Of a stretch of 64,000 bases of DNA, positions 32,901 to 43,085 are shown in pieces. The DNA lies in NCBI GenBank assembly GCA_036365455.1, contig JAWQUS010000027.1, forward strand, positions 20,262,501 through 20,326,500, written 5' to 3'. Every line of letters starts with the position of its first letter. Within the stretch, counting starts at the first letter, position 1. The notes below the pieces were generated by a model. It ran no database searches. It had not been told where the DNA came from and worked only from the letters and a program-made list of their open reading frames with translations. Both the position numbers and the translations under genes were made by a program. The stretch comes from Macrosoma leucophasiata (lineage: Eukaryota > Arthropoda > Insecta > Lepidoptera > Hedylidae).

Positions 32901-33252
32901 GTCTTTACTTACTACTATTAAACATGAACTGAGTACTTGCTTGTCAATATCATAATATATGACATAAAAAAATATACTCACAGCTCTGCAAAATTCGTCT
33001 TTTGTCCTTTTCTATCTATTATCGATATGGATAGTGCTTCCGTTCGAATAACTTTTTTTAGTAAAGTTGTTTTCCTGTATCCGTAAACAAACCAGAACAA
33101 GTACGCATGCGTGTTATACAGTTTCCATGGCAACGGTAAATTGAATTGTCGGGTAGCATAATTTGGTCGTTAGTTCAATGTTTCCTTTATTCATGCATGT
33201 ATAAGCAAATGAATACCAAGTTGAATCAAACTGGCATTCTGAGTGAACTGAG

Positions 33253-33540
33253 TTATTACTGGTGGTAGAGCTCCAGTGACGGAGCTCGCGAGCGTAGGCA
33301 CCACCGCATTACCTAATATACTTGCCGCTAAATGGTAGTGTCCAACACTATCGTGTTCCGGTCAGGTGGTAATGTACGGCCCTGTAATTTCCGGCACAGA
33401 GGCATAAGACCTTAGGCCTCAGGAGTGGTAACGCATCTGCATTTTGACCTTGGTCTTTGTGTGGGTGTCTATAGGCTGCAGTCATCACTTAACATCAATG
33501 TGAACTGCATGCTTGTTTACCAATTCCATTACATAAAAAA
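33253..33540 (+). repeat. SINE1 copy (full length)
   Basis: ACTGGTGGTAGAGCTCC through the complete core to CCATTACATAAAAAAAA. One of the best preserved copies, useful as a reference. Confidence 0.85.
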
Positions 33541-33594
33541 AATGCATAAATGGTACAACTGTAACCCGTTATAAATGTACGTTTACGTATAGTC

Positions 33595-34165
33595 AGAGAA
33601 TATATAATAATACTACGTATAGAATGGACACTTCGACGTCCCGCCCGATTTCCCCGCGTCACCCAACCTCCTGCCTCTCATGGGCGACAGTTGGTATTTT
33701 GTACGTGCTACGCACACAGGTGCACGTCACTGATTGATGTCTGTGTAATACGTAACTTCGTAACTTCACGCCTGTAATCCCCGAAGGGGTAGGCAGAGGT
33801 AAATGCATGCATTCAAGCATACATGCAAACACCCACGATTCACCGGTTACGTTTTGGCCCATGTAACAGGTGGCGAGTCTGTTCACATTTCCGGGCACAT
33901 TACCAAACTTTGAGGTACTGGGAAATTTCCAGAAAATGGAAAAATCCCAATAGAACCAGAGATAAAGGCTTTTTCACCATTATCTCTGATAACCCCCTAC
34001 CCGGGAATCGAACCCAGGACCTCAGCGTAGTAGTAGTGGCCTGCTACCACTAGGCTACCGAGGCAGTTCTGTGTAATAGAGAACAAATTAAGCGTTTGTA
34101 TGGAATTTTGCCGGAGTGTCCGCGGTGGTATAGGGACCGTGCGAAGTACTAGGTGGGGGTAATGT
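33595..34165. repeat. Repeat H copy 2, split by SINE2
   Basis: GAATGGACACTTCGACGTCC to TGATTGATGTCTGTGTAATA, then after the insertion CTGTGTAATAGAGAACAAAT and CCGGAGTGTCCGCGGTG. Copy 1 at 7394 shows the unsplit order. Confidence 0.75.
33751..34068 (-). mobile_element. SINE2 reference copy with 10-bp target duplication
   Basis: 318 bp flanked by CTGTGTAATA on both sides (33741-33750, 34069-34078). In sense orientation it begins GCCTCGGTAGCCTAGTGGTA (A box TAGCCTAGTGG), has box B GGTTCGATTCC and ends CCCCTTCGGGGATTACAGGC, then GTGAAGTTACG. tRNA-derived Pol III SINE moved by target-primed reverse transcription. Confidence 0.9.
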
Positions 34166-35450
34166 TATCGATCGCAGCGCCCATGGTGGCGAAAAGTAGC
34201 AATAATGTGGGACCTGTCATCTCAAAGTAATCTGTTTAGACTTGGATAAGTAATTTTTATATTCACATTTAACCGCCGATAAAATTGTAAACAGCAGTTT
34301 TTGTATTGTAAACTGCAAAAATATCAGTTAGAAATAAGAGTAAAGGTAGTACAGGGAGAAAGAAAGAACGAAAATATGTTTATTTCGAGTAAAATTTTAC
34401 AATCGTTTTGAATAGTCCTTAGAAGTCAATAATAACTTAAAGTGAATAATTACTTATTACGTAAAGTAAAAGTAAAACCGATTTAGACAGAATTAAACAC
34501 ATTTCAATTCCCTCCTTTCAAAAACTAGAAAAGAAGAGAAGTAAAAACTTATTCATCAAAATCTATGTTATTCACTTGGCGGAGTTCCACGTACAGTCAC
34601 TATTGAGAAGAACTCCGCTACCAAAGAAACTCAGTAGGAGCTCTTTTAAATTTTTTACTTATGTCTTATACAGATAGTCATTCAAATCTAGTAATGTAAA
34701 CGTATATAACATATGTATTTGTACGAGTATAAGTAGAGATTGTTTATACCTAAAGAAGTTTTGTAAGGTATCAAAATACATGTTTGTCTTATAATGCCAG
34801 CTTGAATTATTGATCTCTGTCCTTGTTTTCTTCTTAATTCTTGAGGAATTAAGAAGAAAACAAGGACATGTCCAGCAGAAACCAACAACTTTTCTTAAAA
34901 GATTGTTTGTAGTTGAAATTATATAGCGTGTGATACTCACAAACACGGATCCTAAAATAATACTAATTTCGATTTGAAAACGTCATTTAATTTATTTCTA
35001 GCGATACAAGAACAATTCTATATGTTTATAATTATTGTATGTTACCCATAAAATAGCCATAAAAATATTGTCTTGTTTTACTGTAAAACTACAACTAAAA
35101 ATGAACTAAACAAACTCTGACATATTTTCGATATAAAACACGCTTTTTGAATATATTTTACTCAACTCATTTGATTTGAATGATCAAAAATTGTTTCACA
35201 ACTCTTTCTCCACCCGAGTAAAGGTATCAGAGTAATTTTGGAAGAAGATTAATAGATAATTTTCGATTATAATAATATTTTATCAAAATTTCGCGGTAAT
35301 ATGTCATTATGGTCAGACAAGCAACGGTCCCAAAAAGTTGCGGACGCTAGGTGGCGCTGAACTCGTGCGCGGTCCCTATAGTATACGCTCTCCTTTTTAA
35401 TGTTATCATCGATGACACAACACAGCTTCTCCATGAAGTGGCAAACAAGT
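34166..35450. other. No gene; one perfect hairpin
   Basis: AT-rich intronic DNA. 34572-34655 is related to 27066-27145. The only strong structure is the hairpin at 34818-34868. Confidence 0.45.
34818..34868. repeat. Perfect 23-bp hairpin, 5-nt loop
   Basis: 34818-34840 and 34846-34868 are exact complements (stem TGTCCTTGTTTTCTTC, loop TTGAG). The two arms are purine-rich and pyrimidine-rich, respectively. Confidence 0.95.
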
Positions 35451-35477
35451 TTATAGGTTAGGATCCCGCTGCAGAGT

Positions 35478-37028
35478 ACTCAATACTCAATACTCAATCA
35501 TTTATTGCATGCCATAAATGTACAATACTGACTTAGGTGGTATTTAGTCTAATATTATATTATTTAGACGGCCCGGTTAGTCCAGCGGTGTGAGATGACC
35601 GTTTGATTCGAAGGGTCGCGGGTTCGATCCCCGCACCGGGTCAAATGTTTGTATGGGCTACAGATATTTGTTTCGGGTCTGGGTGTTTGTGTATGTGTTG
35701 TATGTGTACAACGGCACCCATGACACAGGTTTATACCTACTGTGGGGCTGTGAGTGTAAGCGTATAGTAATAAATAATATGTGTATCAATTATAGACCCT
35801 GTTGGGCACAGCAAGAGATAGGGGTTTAGAGGGTTTTTTATACAAAATATAAAATATAATAGGGAAATTCTACATAGTAACTATTTAGACATATTATTAT
35901 AGTCAACATATTATTATAATATATATCTATTTACTTACAATTCTAAGAAAGGTTTATATAATATATTGCACATGTCATATCTATTTCTATATCATTATGT
36001 CATTATCTATTACAATTTAATTTGTCTTGTAAGTATTCATTTGTGGAATAATAGCATTTTAGGTATAACAGCTGTTTTAGTTTTTGAATGAATTTGTTTT
36101 CATTAGTTTCAGCAGTAAGACCTGTAGGCAAATTATTATATATTTTGATGGACATACTATATGGACTAGATGAATGTATTTTTAATCGCGAAGTTGGTAA
36201 AATAAGTTTGTCTTTATGTCTGGATTCATATCTCATCGGTAGGTTTTTGCGCTTTGTATAAAGGTCAGAATTAATGCGCACAAATTTACAAAGCTCTAGA
36301 ATATAGATACAAGGTAGTGAAAGAATTTTGTGTTTTTGGAAGTAAGGTTTGCAACTGTCTGTGGTTTTTATGTTATTTAAAATTCAAATAAGTCTTTTTG
36401 TAGTCTAAAAAAGTACATTTGAACTATTTCCCCACATGATGATACCATACTTGAGCCACGCATAGGCATATGCATAGTAAGTGGAAAAGTGGAAAGAGCT
36501 GTTGGAAAATCAGTAGGTTTTTTATTTCATAGAATGCATACGCAAACTTTGACAGTTTACCTTTTAATTTTTGGACATGTGATTTCCAATTTATTTGTGA
36601 ATCTATGTTAATACCTAATAAAGAAAATTCATTTACAGTTTCCAGTTTAATGTTGTCATAAGTGAAGTTAATATGAATGGGCGATTTTTAATAAGGGAAG
36701 AATGTAATTAATTTCGTTTTACTAAAGTTTATTTCTAGGTTATGATCGCTAAGCCAATTTGTAGTGTCAACAAGAGCTGATTTTAATTTTACATCTAAAT
36801 TCTGTTTATTTTGACATGAAATAAGCAAAGATATATCGTCTGCGAAGAGTACACATCTTTCTGAAATGATCTTTGGGAGGTCGTTAATGTCAATGAGAAA
36901 TAATAGACAGCCTATTACACTTCCTTGCGGGATTGATGCGTTTGTGACTCTACCATCAGAACGGACATTTTTAATTTCATGACAATTTTCATTAAAAAAT
37001 TCAATTTCAACATATGAGTATGTCATTC
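35478..37028 (-). pseudogene. Jockey/CR1-like LINE, 5' truncated
   Basis: Minus-strand non-LTR retrotransposon. 36688-37026 encodes the reverse transcriptase catalytic region (GSVIGCLLFLIDINDLPKII, then CVLFADDISLLI with the FADD motif). 36003-36281 encodes the C-terminal end (LPTSRLKIHSSSPYSMSIKI). Frame breaks lie between them. The 3' end is marked by GCAATAAATGATTGAGTATT and repeats of TTGAGTA at 35478-35505. A SINE3 is inserted in the 3' UTR. Confidence 0.8.
35568..35790 (+). repeat. SINE3 copy, best preserved
   Basis: tRNA-like head GGCCCGGTTAGTCCAGCGGT (A-box-like GTTAGTCCAGCGG), box B GGGTTCGATCCCC, then the body (ATTTGTTTCGGGTCTGGGTG, GTACAACGGCACCCATGACA, TACTGTGGGGCTGTGAGTGT). Inserted in the LINE's 3' UTR. 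Not a tRNA gene: no closed acceptor stem around it. Confidence 0.8.
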
Positions 37029-37087
37029 ATCGATTGGGATATGCTGCAAACCTAATTTTTACGCATATTTATGATCTAGAGAATATA

Positions 37088-37545
37088 ATAGGTTGGGGAA
37101 AAAGTCTTTTCGAATTATAGTATGTATGAACTTGTAATAAAATCTCTTTGGCTGTAGTATTTGTATCTGGCTGGTTTTGGTATCATTGAAAGTTAAAATT
37201 TTAAAGAACATTATTCCAAATTCAAAGGAGGTGTTAACGCATCCGCCGTATAGTCCTGACCTTGCACCTTCAGATTTCCACCTGTTTCGGTCTCTTCAGA
37301 ATTCTTTATGCAATGTTAGTATAACATCACGAGAGGACTGCCAAATCCACTTGTGTGCAAGTTTATTTATTTTGATGAGAAGTTCCAAAATTTTTATAGC
37401 AATGGGATCATGTCCCTACCTACAAGATGGCAAAAGGTTATCGAACAAAATGGTACATACATACTTTAGTTAAATTTAAATAAACTATATTAAAAAATGT
37501 TTTGAATTATCTTAAAAAATGCGAAGAAACTTTTTCCCTAACCTA
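37088..37545 (+). mobile_element. mariner copy 3, internally deleted
   Basis: About 458 bp with both ends (AGGTTGGGGAAAAAGTCTTT and AAAGTTTCTTCGC in complement, AGGAAGAAACTTTTTCCCTAACCT-like right end). The sequence jumps from the 5' UTR (ATTCCAAATTCAAAGGAGGT) to the last part of the transposase (YSPDLAPSDFHLF), so most of the coding region is gone. Confidence 0.85.
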
Positions 37546-38028
37546 AATATCCACTAGGTTGCCTCTAAAATATAGCCGCTAGTCTGTTTAATAAAACTAT
37601 TTTATCTTGAACAGCCAGTAACCCTTATTTGCGGCCATAATGAGAAAAAACATACCTTTAATTTGATACATAATAAATAAAACGTTATGAATGTAAGCAT
37701 ATATCGGGATGGAACGTAAATATAAGCCAAGTGCGCAACGACAGAAGTGGACGATAGTTTATTGAAAAAACAAGTTAAAGATTAAAGAATGTTTTCCCCA
37801 AACAAATAATACAAATAATTTATATAAAAATACTAGCGGCTATATTTTGATAGGCAACCTAGAGGATAAAATTAAATATTCTCTAGATCATAAGTAATAT
37901 TATTATGGTCCATTTATAATATCATTAATTTGTGTGCAAGTTTATTAATTTTAAGCCTGGGTTGCACCAAGATATCGGTTAAAGTTGAAGTTATTGTAAC
38001 ATTTCACATCCTTATGTAACTTTAACTT

Positions 38029-38466
38029 AAAAGGCTACTACACGACACGATATTCAGGGTCCGGCAGAAAGGGTGGGCGTGACCTCGCACCGGGTTGCCG
38101 CTTATTTATTACACTATCCGGTCGACAGCGCCCTTAAAGACTTATTACACGGCACGGTATTCAGGGTACGATAGCAAGGGTCAGGGAAGTGTAATAACAT
38201 TTTGGGAGTTAGGGCCCTAATTAGGGCGACCGGAGCGGCCCGTGTATTTGTACTGTGATTGAGTAAGGGCGCTGTCGAACGGATAGTGTAATAAGCGGCA
38301 ACCCGGCGCGAGGCCACGCTCACCCTTCTTGCCGGACCTTGAATACCGTGTTGTGTAATAGCCTTTTATTGGGCCGCCCTAATTAGGGCCCTAACTCCCT
38401 AAATGTTATTACACTACCCTGACCCTTGCTATCGTACCCTGAATACGATGCCGCGTAATAAGCCCT
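38029..38466. mobile_element. MITE-A copy c, outer element
   Basis: Left TIR GGCTACTACACGACACGATA, right TIR GAATACGATGCCGCGTAATA. Split after GGTCGACAGCGCCC by a second MITE-A (38131-38366). It lacks the long foldback arms of copy b. Confidence 0.75.
38131..38366. mobile_element. MITE-A copy c, inner element
   Basis: Complete copy from CTTATTACACGGCACGGTAT to ATACCGTGTTGTGTAATAGC inserted in the outer copy. A stretch homologous to the middle of the family (CGTGTATTTGTACTGTGATT) is present. Confidence 0.8.
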
Positions 38467-38554
38467 TCATAAGTACAGTCGTTCCATTTGCGTTTTAAGT
38501 ATTATTCTTTATTCAAAATGTACTTACGTACATATTTTTATAACTCTCTTGCAG

Positions 38555-38674
38555 GCAGCTCTATCAAGTCGCAAAGAATCAGCGGCGCCACTCACTGCAG
38601 AACGAGATGGCGCGCTCTTCCGTCAAGTTCTCTCTTATCCACTCGCGCTGGTACTGCGACTTCGCGTGTTGCAG
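38555..38674 (+). CDS. Four-helix membrane protein, exon 2
   Basis: 120 bp, phase 0 at both ends, 40 codons (residues 23-62) with no stop. Acceptor CTCTCTTGCAG at 38554, donor TTGCAG|GTATTT. Encodes a hydrophilic stretch (SSRKESAAPLTAERDGALF) and then the approach to helix 1 (LALVLRLRVLQ). GC-rich codon use stands out from the AT-rich intron DNA. It lies 90 bp after the MITE-A pair and 25 bp before a SINE2. Confidence 0.8.
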
Positions 38675-38699
38675 GTATTTTAGATAACAAACGTTTACT

Positions 38700-39200
38700 T
38701 TTAACTGCCTCAGTAAGTAGTGGTAGGCTACTATTACTACGCTGGGGTCCTGGGTTGGATTCCCAGGTCGAGGGCTATCAGAAATAGGACCCACCAGAAT
38801 ATCGGCGCTGCAGCCACTGTTGCAGCAATCAGCTGAGGTGGGTGCCGTGTTTTTTTGCTTCCCACAACTAAATGTGTAACAATTCTTTTACTTGTTTTTA
38901 AATATTTTTTTTAATATTGTTGTTGTGTGTGTGCCAAAAATAATTTCTTTCCTTCTTTCTTTTCTTTCTTTAAATAGGTGTAAGATCCTTTACCTGTGGT
39001 TCTATTGGGATTTTTAAATTTTCTGTAAGTTTTCCAATACCCCGGAGTTTAGTAATGTGCCCGGAGATGTCCACAGGCTCGCCATCTGTTACATGGGCGG
39101 AACCGTAACCGGCGAATCGTGGGTGTTTGCATGTATGCTTGAATACATGAATTTACCTCTGCCTACCTCTTCGGGGAAAACAGGCGTGAAGTAACGAAGT
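38700..39200 (+). repeat. SINE2 copy split by a LINE tail
   Basis: SINE2 head (CTGCCTCAGTAAGTAGTGGT) and box B are separated from the body (AGATCCTTTACCTGTGGTTC) by about 195 bp (38787-38983). The insert ends in TTTC repeats, with AAATAG on both sides. The 3' end CTTCGGGGAAAACAGGCGTG closes the SINE. Confidence 0.75.
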
Positions 39201-39443
39201 TACGTTTCTTTTAACCGTATTATATCGATGTTTGGCCACCAAGTCATCTGATGGAAAATGTGTTCGAAAATGTATATCGTTGATTAAAAAACACCCATAT
39301 ACCAGGTTATAATGGCACTCAGGCAACATGTAGGCAGCCAAAGTGTTCAACTCCTCAGCGGTGCGTATATAATAAAAGTTTTGCTGAAATGCTTGGTGCG
39401 AATTTTTAGAGTATACATAATATATAATGGCACGAGAAGAAGA

Positions 39444-39590
39444 AGAAGATGGCAACAACCCTTGTTACGTTCCACTGCTGGGCACGAGTCTCTCCCCTGG
39501 TTGGGGGGCCTGGAGCTTAGTCCACCACGCTGCTCTAATGCGGGTTGATGGAGAGACGAGTCAGTGGCGAACCCACTGTATAGTGTGCGG
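39444..39590 (+). repeat. Family L repeat, left part
   Basis: GGCAACAACCCTTGTTACGT, CTGCTGGGCACGAGTCTCTC, GGAGCTTAGTCCACCACGCT. Truncated at about 39590. Confidence 0.65.
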
Positions 39591-39960
39591 ATGACATCCA
39601 GCCGTTTTTTAATCAATAATGGAGGCAAACAAGGATGCACTTTACATAGAAGTAACTACTGCAACTTATAGGCATTTAAACAGTTTATTTCGCCACTATA
39701 ATAGAAATAACGTGGCCATAACATTACCATTGAATTCATAGAGTAGGGCGAAAGCTGAACCGCCCCTGATCGCATATGCCGAGGTTCGGACCCACATGGG
39801 TAACCCTAAGCCCTACGGTAATTGTGCTAACTTTATTTGCTTAGGCTGGAGCGCCTTCTGCACTCGCCGATTACCCGATGAAGTAGACTAGTGCCGTCTC
39901 AAGACGTGACGCTTACACAAGTCCGTACGAAAAAACTACTTTACCATATAACCGGAACAT
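39591..39960. other. No recognisable gene
   Basis: 39600-39720 resembles a decayed SINE1 3' part. 39740-39910 is moderately GC-rich (CATGCCGAGGTTCGGACCCA-like stretch) with no open frame or repeat I can name. Confidence 0.4.
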
Positions 39961-39963
39961 TTT

Positions 39964-40268
39964 ACTGGTGGTAGAGCTCCGTCACTGGGACGGAGCTCGC
40001 GGTCGTAGGCACCACCGCATTACCTATAAACTTAATGCTAAATGGTAGTGTTCAGCACTATCGTGTTCCGGTCAGGTGGTAATGTACGTAATTTCCTGTA
40101 ATTTATACCCTGTAATTTCCGGCACAGAGGCTTAACACCTTAGGCCTCAGGAGTGGTAGCGCAACTGCATTTTGACCTTGGTCTTTGTGTGGGTGTTTAT
40201 AGGCTGCAGTCATCACTTAACATCAATGTGAACTGCAAGCTTGTTTGCCATTTCCGTAATATAAAATG
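39964..40268 (+). repeat. SINE1 copy, then a short inverted piece
   Basis: Full-length copy with a small duplication in the middle (TAATTTCCTGTAATTTATAC). 40270-40325 is a minus-oriented scrap (ACACGATAGTGCTGAACACT, GATGCGGTGGTGC). Confidence 0.75.
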
Positions 40269-40722
40269 AAAAGAACACGATAGTGCTGAACACTACCATT
40301 TAGGTGATGCGGTGGTGCTTTTGCCCTCACTTAAACGGACAAAACACACCTTCGTATTCGTCAAAACTACTGATGATCAAGCTAAAAAAAAAAGTTTGTT
40401 TGAATGTTTGAAAGTCGCGAGTGAAAGTTACTTTACATTTTTAATCTTCATATAACAAGGAAAGTTTTTTTATACCGCAGTACTCCGCCGGCGTTGTAAA
40501 AGGATTTATGATATTTTTATGAACGAACGTAGGCCTTCAAACATCGTTAGTATGCTCTTACTTTTACTACGTTAATACATATATTTTACATGCATAATTT
40601 ATGAATCATTGCATTTTCAGGGAAGGTATCATTATTAAACTTTACTGGTTAAAAAAAAACATATTGAAGAGGAGTGAAGCTTTAGAAACGGTATATTTTT
40701 TATTTATTTAAAAAAGGTTTTG
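40269..40722. other. Family J scrap, otherwise nothing
   Basis: Includes TGTTTGAATGTTTGAAAGTC and ACTCCGCCGGCG but no supportable element. Confidence 0.35.
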
Positions 40723-40905
40723 TACTGGTGCTAGAACTCCAGTGAAGGAGCTGGGAGGCGTAGGCACCACCGCATTACCTAATATACTTGCCGCTAAATG
40801 GTAGTGTTCAGCACTATCGTGTTCCGGTCAGGTGGTAATGTACGGCCCTGTAATTTCCGGGTCAGAGGCATAACACCTTAGGCCTCAAAAGTGGTAACGT
40901 ATGAA
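40723..40905 (+). repeat. SINE1 copy, 3' truncated
   Basis: ACTGGTGCTAGAACTCCAGT through GAGGCATAACACCTTAGGCC. The last 100 bp and the A tail are missing. Confidence 0.75.
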
Positions 40906-41451
40906 GTCACTACTTTTTAACACGCTTTTATGAGCTTGGGTTGTATCTATGTATTATTATTGTAAGCGAATTGCTGATGGGATATAATAATACAAAACTC
41001 ATATAAATATAGAAATTGAATCGTATGATATAGAAGCACTTAACAGTGATGAAAACCTGCAAAAAATAAGATGAACTTTAAATAAAAAATATTTCGCTTT
41101 TACTTATACACAAAAACAATCGTTAATACAGTAAAATATGATTACGGAATTCGCCACGAACCTTAACAAATGGGATACATACAACAATTGAAGTAATTGT
41201 TACAAATGGAACATAACAACCAATACTGAGGCCAAAAATGTCCTGATGCCTTTATCTCCAGTAATAGGATTTGTTCAAGAAAGATTTAAAGCGGTCCTGA
41301 ATCGTACCCATGCTTTTGATACGAACATATTTACGGCCCTTGTGTCAAATGATATAACTGAAAAAAATATTTTTTTGGGTGAAGAATAAAAATACATTTT
41401 TGAAGATGCATGCAAAATCATGGGTTATGTTTGCATAACCCAGTATCTCTA
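40906..41451. other. No recognisable gene
   Basis: AT-rich. No exon, repeat or ORF is supportable. Confidence 0.5.
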
Positions 41452-41870
41452 TAAAAGACTATTACACGACACGGTATTCAATGTCCGGCAGAAAGGGTGG
41501 GCGTGGCCTCGCGCCGGGTTGCCGCTTATTACACTATCCGGTCGATAGGGCCCTATCTAAATCACAGTACAAATATGAACAGTGTGGAAACTACGTACGA
41601 AACGTTGAAACGGCGCAATCACACAAACATGCGCATCAACTAGGCCCCTAAGCGGTTCTCGCTGTGCTGCAGCTCCGAGTCACTCGCTACTCGAGCGTCG
41701 ATGCGCATATTTGTGTGAGTGTCCCGTTTTGAACATTTTGTACGTAGTTTTGTACGTAGTAGTTAGGTCGTTGGGCTGACCGGACCGCTCCGGTTGCCCT
41801 AATTAGGGCTCTAACTCCCTAAATGTTACTACACTACCCTGACCCTTGCTATCGTAGCTCAGTGTTGATA
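41452..41870. mobile_element. MITE-A copy d with foldback arms
   Basis: Left TIR GACTATTACACGACACGGTA. Arms CACAGTACAAATATGAACAG (41553) and the partner ending near 41760 are inverted, as in copy b. The right TIR is lost (CTTGCTATCGTAGCTCAGTG). Confidence 0.75.
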
Positions 41871-43026
41871 ATAATTAAGACTTTGGTACGACATACGATA
41901 ATTAGTATTATCGTACAGAAAGGAGTTTTGAGGAGGCTATTTTTGAAGTTATTTCTTTTGGCGTGATTGAAAAAAAAAGTCTAGATTATTTAATAATATC
42001 TTATTCAATTCAAATCTATAAACAGAAGAGAAGACAAAATGTAGTCGTAATGAAATTAAAAAAAAATAGAAAAATCAAGTTACATTATTTTTTAATAGAG
42101 ACAATTGTTTGCCTCCAAGGTCTAGTCACGGTTGATATTTCATGAATTGATTCGAGTCTTTTGTTAGATTGAAATATTTAACTTAAAACCATGAAAGAGG
42201 CAGACGAGGTTTGTCTGCCTCTTTGTCTACATTGTCTACATTGATGGTAGGTAGAAATGGAAACGATGGTTCGTAAATACTTTCTTCGTCGCGCGTCGGT
42301 TAAAAACGTTACGTAAACGTTACTATACGAGTATTATTATGCTGAAGTTTAAGTTCCACTAGTGGTAGTCCTAGTGACAGAGCTCGAGATCGTACGTTTT
42401 ATTTATTTTATTTTGTTCGGAAGGCAAACAATGTTTACAATAAAAAAGATAATAAAGAAAAAAAAATACTGAAAGCCATTTATATATCTTCGTATAAATA
42501 AAGCTAAGTGCTTGTATAGCCGCATCAAAAAAAAAAGAACCATAACAAAAGCAAAAACTGAATTTGGTTTTATACAAACAAAAAAAAAACTTTCTTAGAT
42601 ATATTGGCCACCCATGAAAGTATTCAGCACTGTTGTGTACCCGTTTAATGTTCATTTTATAGTCCTGGTATAATTACCACAGAGTCAAAACAGTACCCTC
42701 GCTAAAAATCAATCCAAGACGTCATCACTGACCTATTTTCAATGAAAACAAAAGAAAGAATTAAAATTTACACCATTAATTTCTCACCGTAAATTTCAAC
42801 CCTCGTCAAGCAGTCCTTTTGCACCACTTGGTGACCTCCAGGTAACAGATTATAATCGTTTCATCCCCAAAAGCCTTAAATGAATAAGCTGCAAATTATG
42901 AACAAACTGCCACCGCGGCCTCTCCAAAGATAATCCTATTTAAAATTCACCCTTTATCCATTTACTGTATAGTTATGCTGCCTTAAAATACTGTTATACG
43001 TGATCAAAATAGATTTCGTTTTTAGT
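41871..43026. other. No recognisable gene
   Basis: AT-rich. A 12-bp hairpin (AAAGAGGCAGAC, GTCTGCCTCTTT) at 42194-42224 and a scrap of SINE1 5' end at 42360-42390. No coding region. Confidence 0.45.
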
Positions 43027-43085
43027 TGTTACTAGCGGCTCGCCCCAGCTTTGCACGGGTCCAATGAGAGTACCTATATCACTCA

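Larger units (their letters stand above)
35455..37920. mobile_element. MITE-C copy 3, host of LINE, SINE3 and mariner
   Basis: The left end AGGTTAGGATCCCGCTGCAG is interrupted at 35477 by a LINE. MITE sequence resumes at GGGATATGCTGCAAACCTAA (37038), is interrupted again by mariner copy 3 (37088-37545), and resumes at TATCCACTAGGTTGCCTC to the mirrored end near 37860-37905 (AGGCAACCTAGAGGAT, TCTCTAGATCATAA). The outermost right end is decayed. Confidence 0.7.

Noticed and set aside
34818..34868. microRNA precursor
   Set aside because: Perfect 23-bp stem with a 5-nt loop is too short and lacks the bulges of an animal precursor.
35568..35640. Possible functional tRNA gene (GGCCCGGTTAGTCCAGCGG with box B)
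   Set aside because: No acceptor stem or anticodon arm can be closed, and the same head is fused to a body shared by other copies, so it is a SINE head. The same applies to the SINE2 and SINE4 heads.
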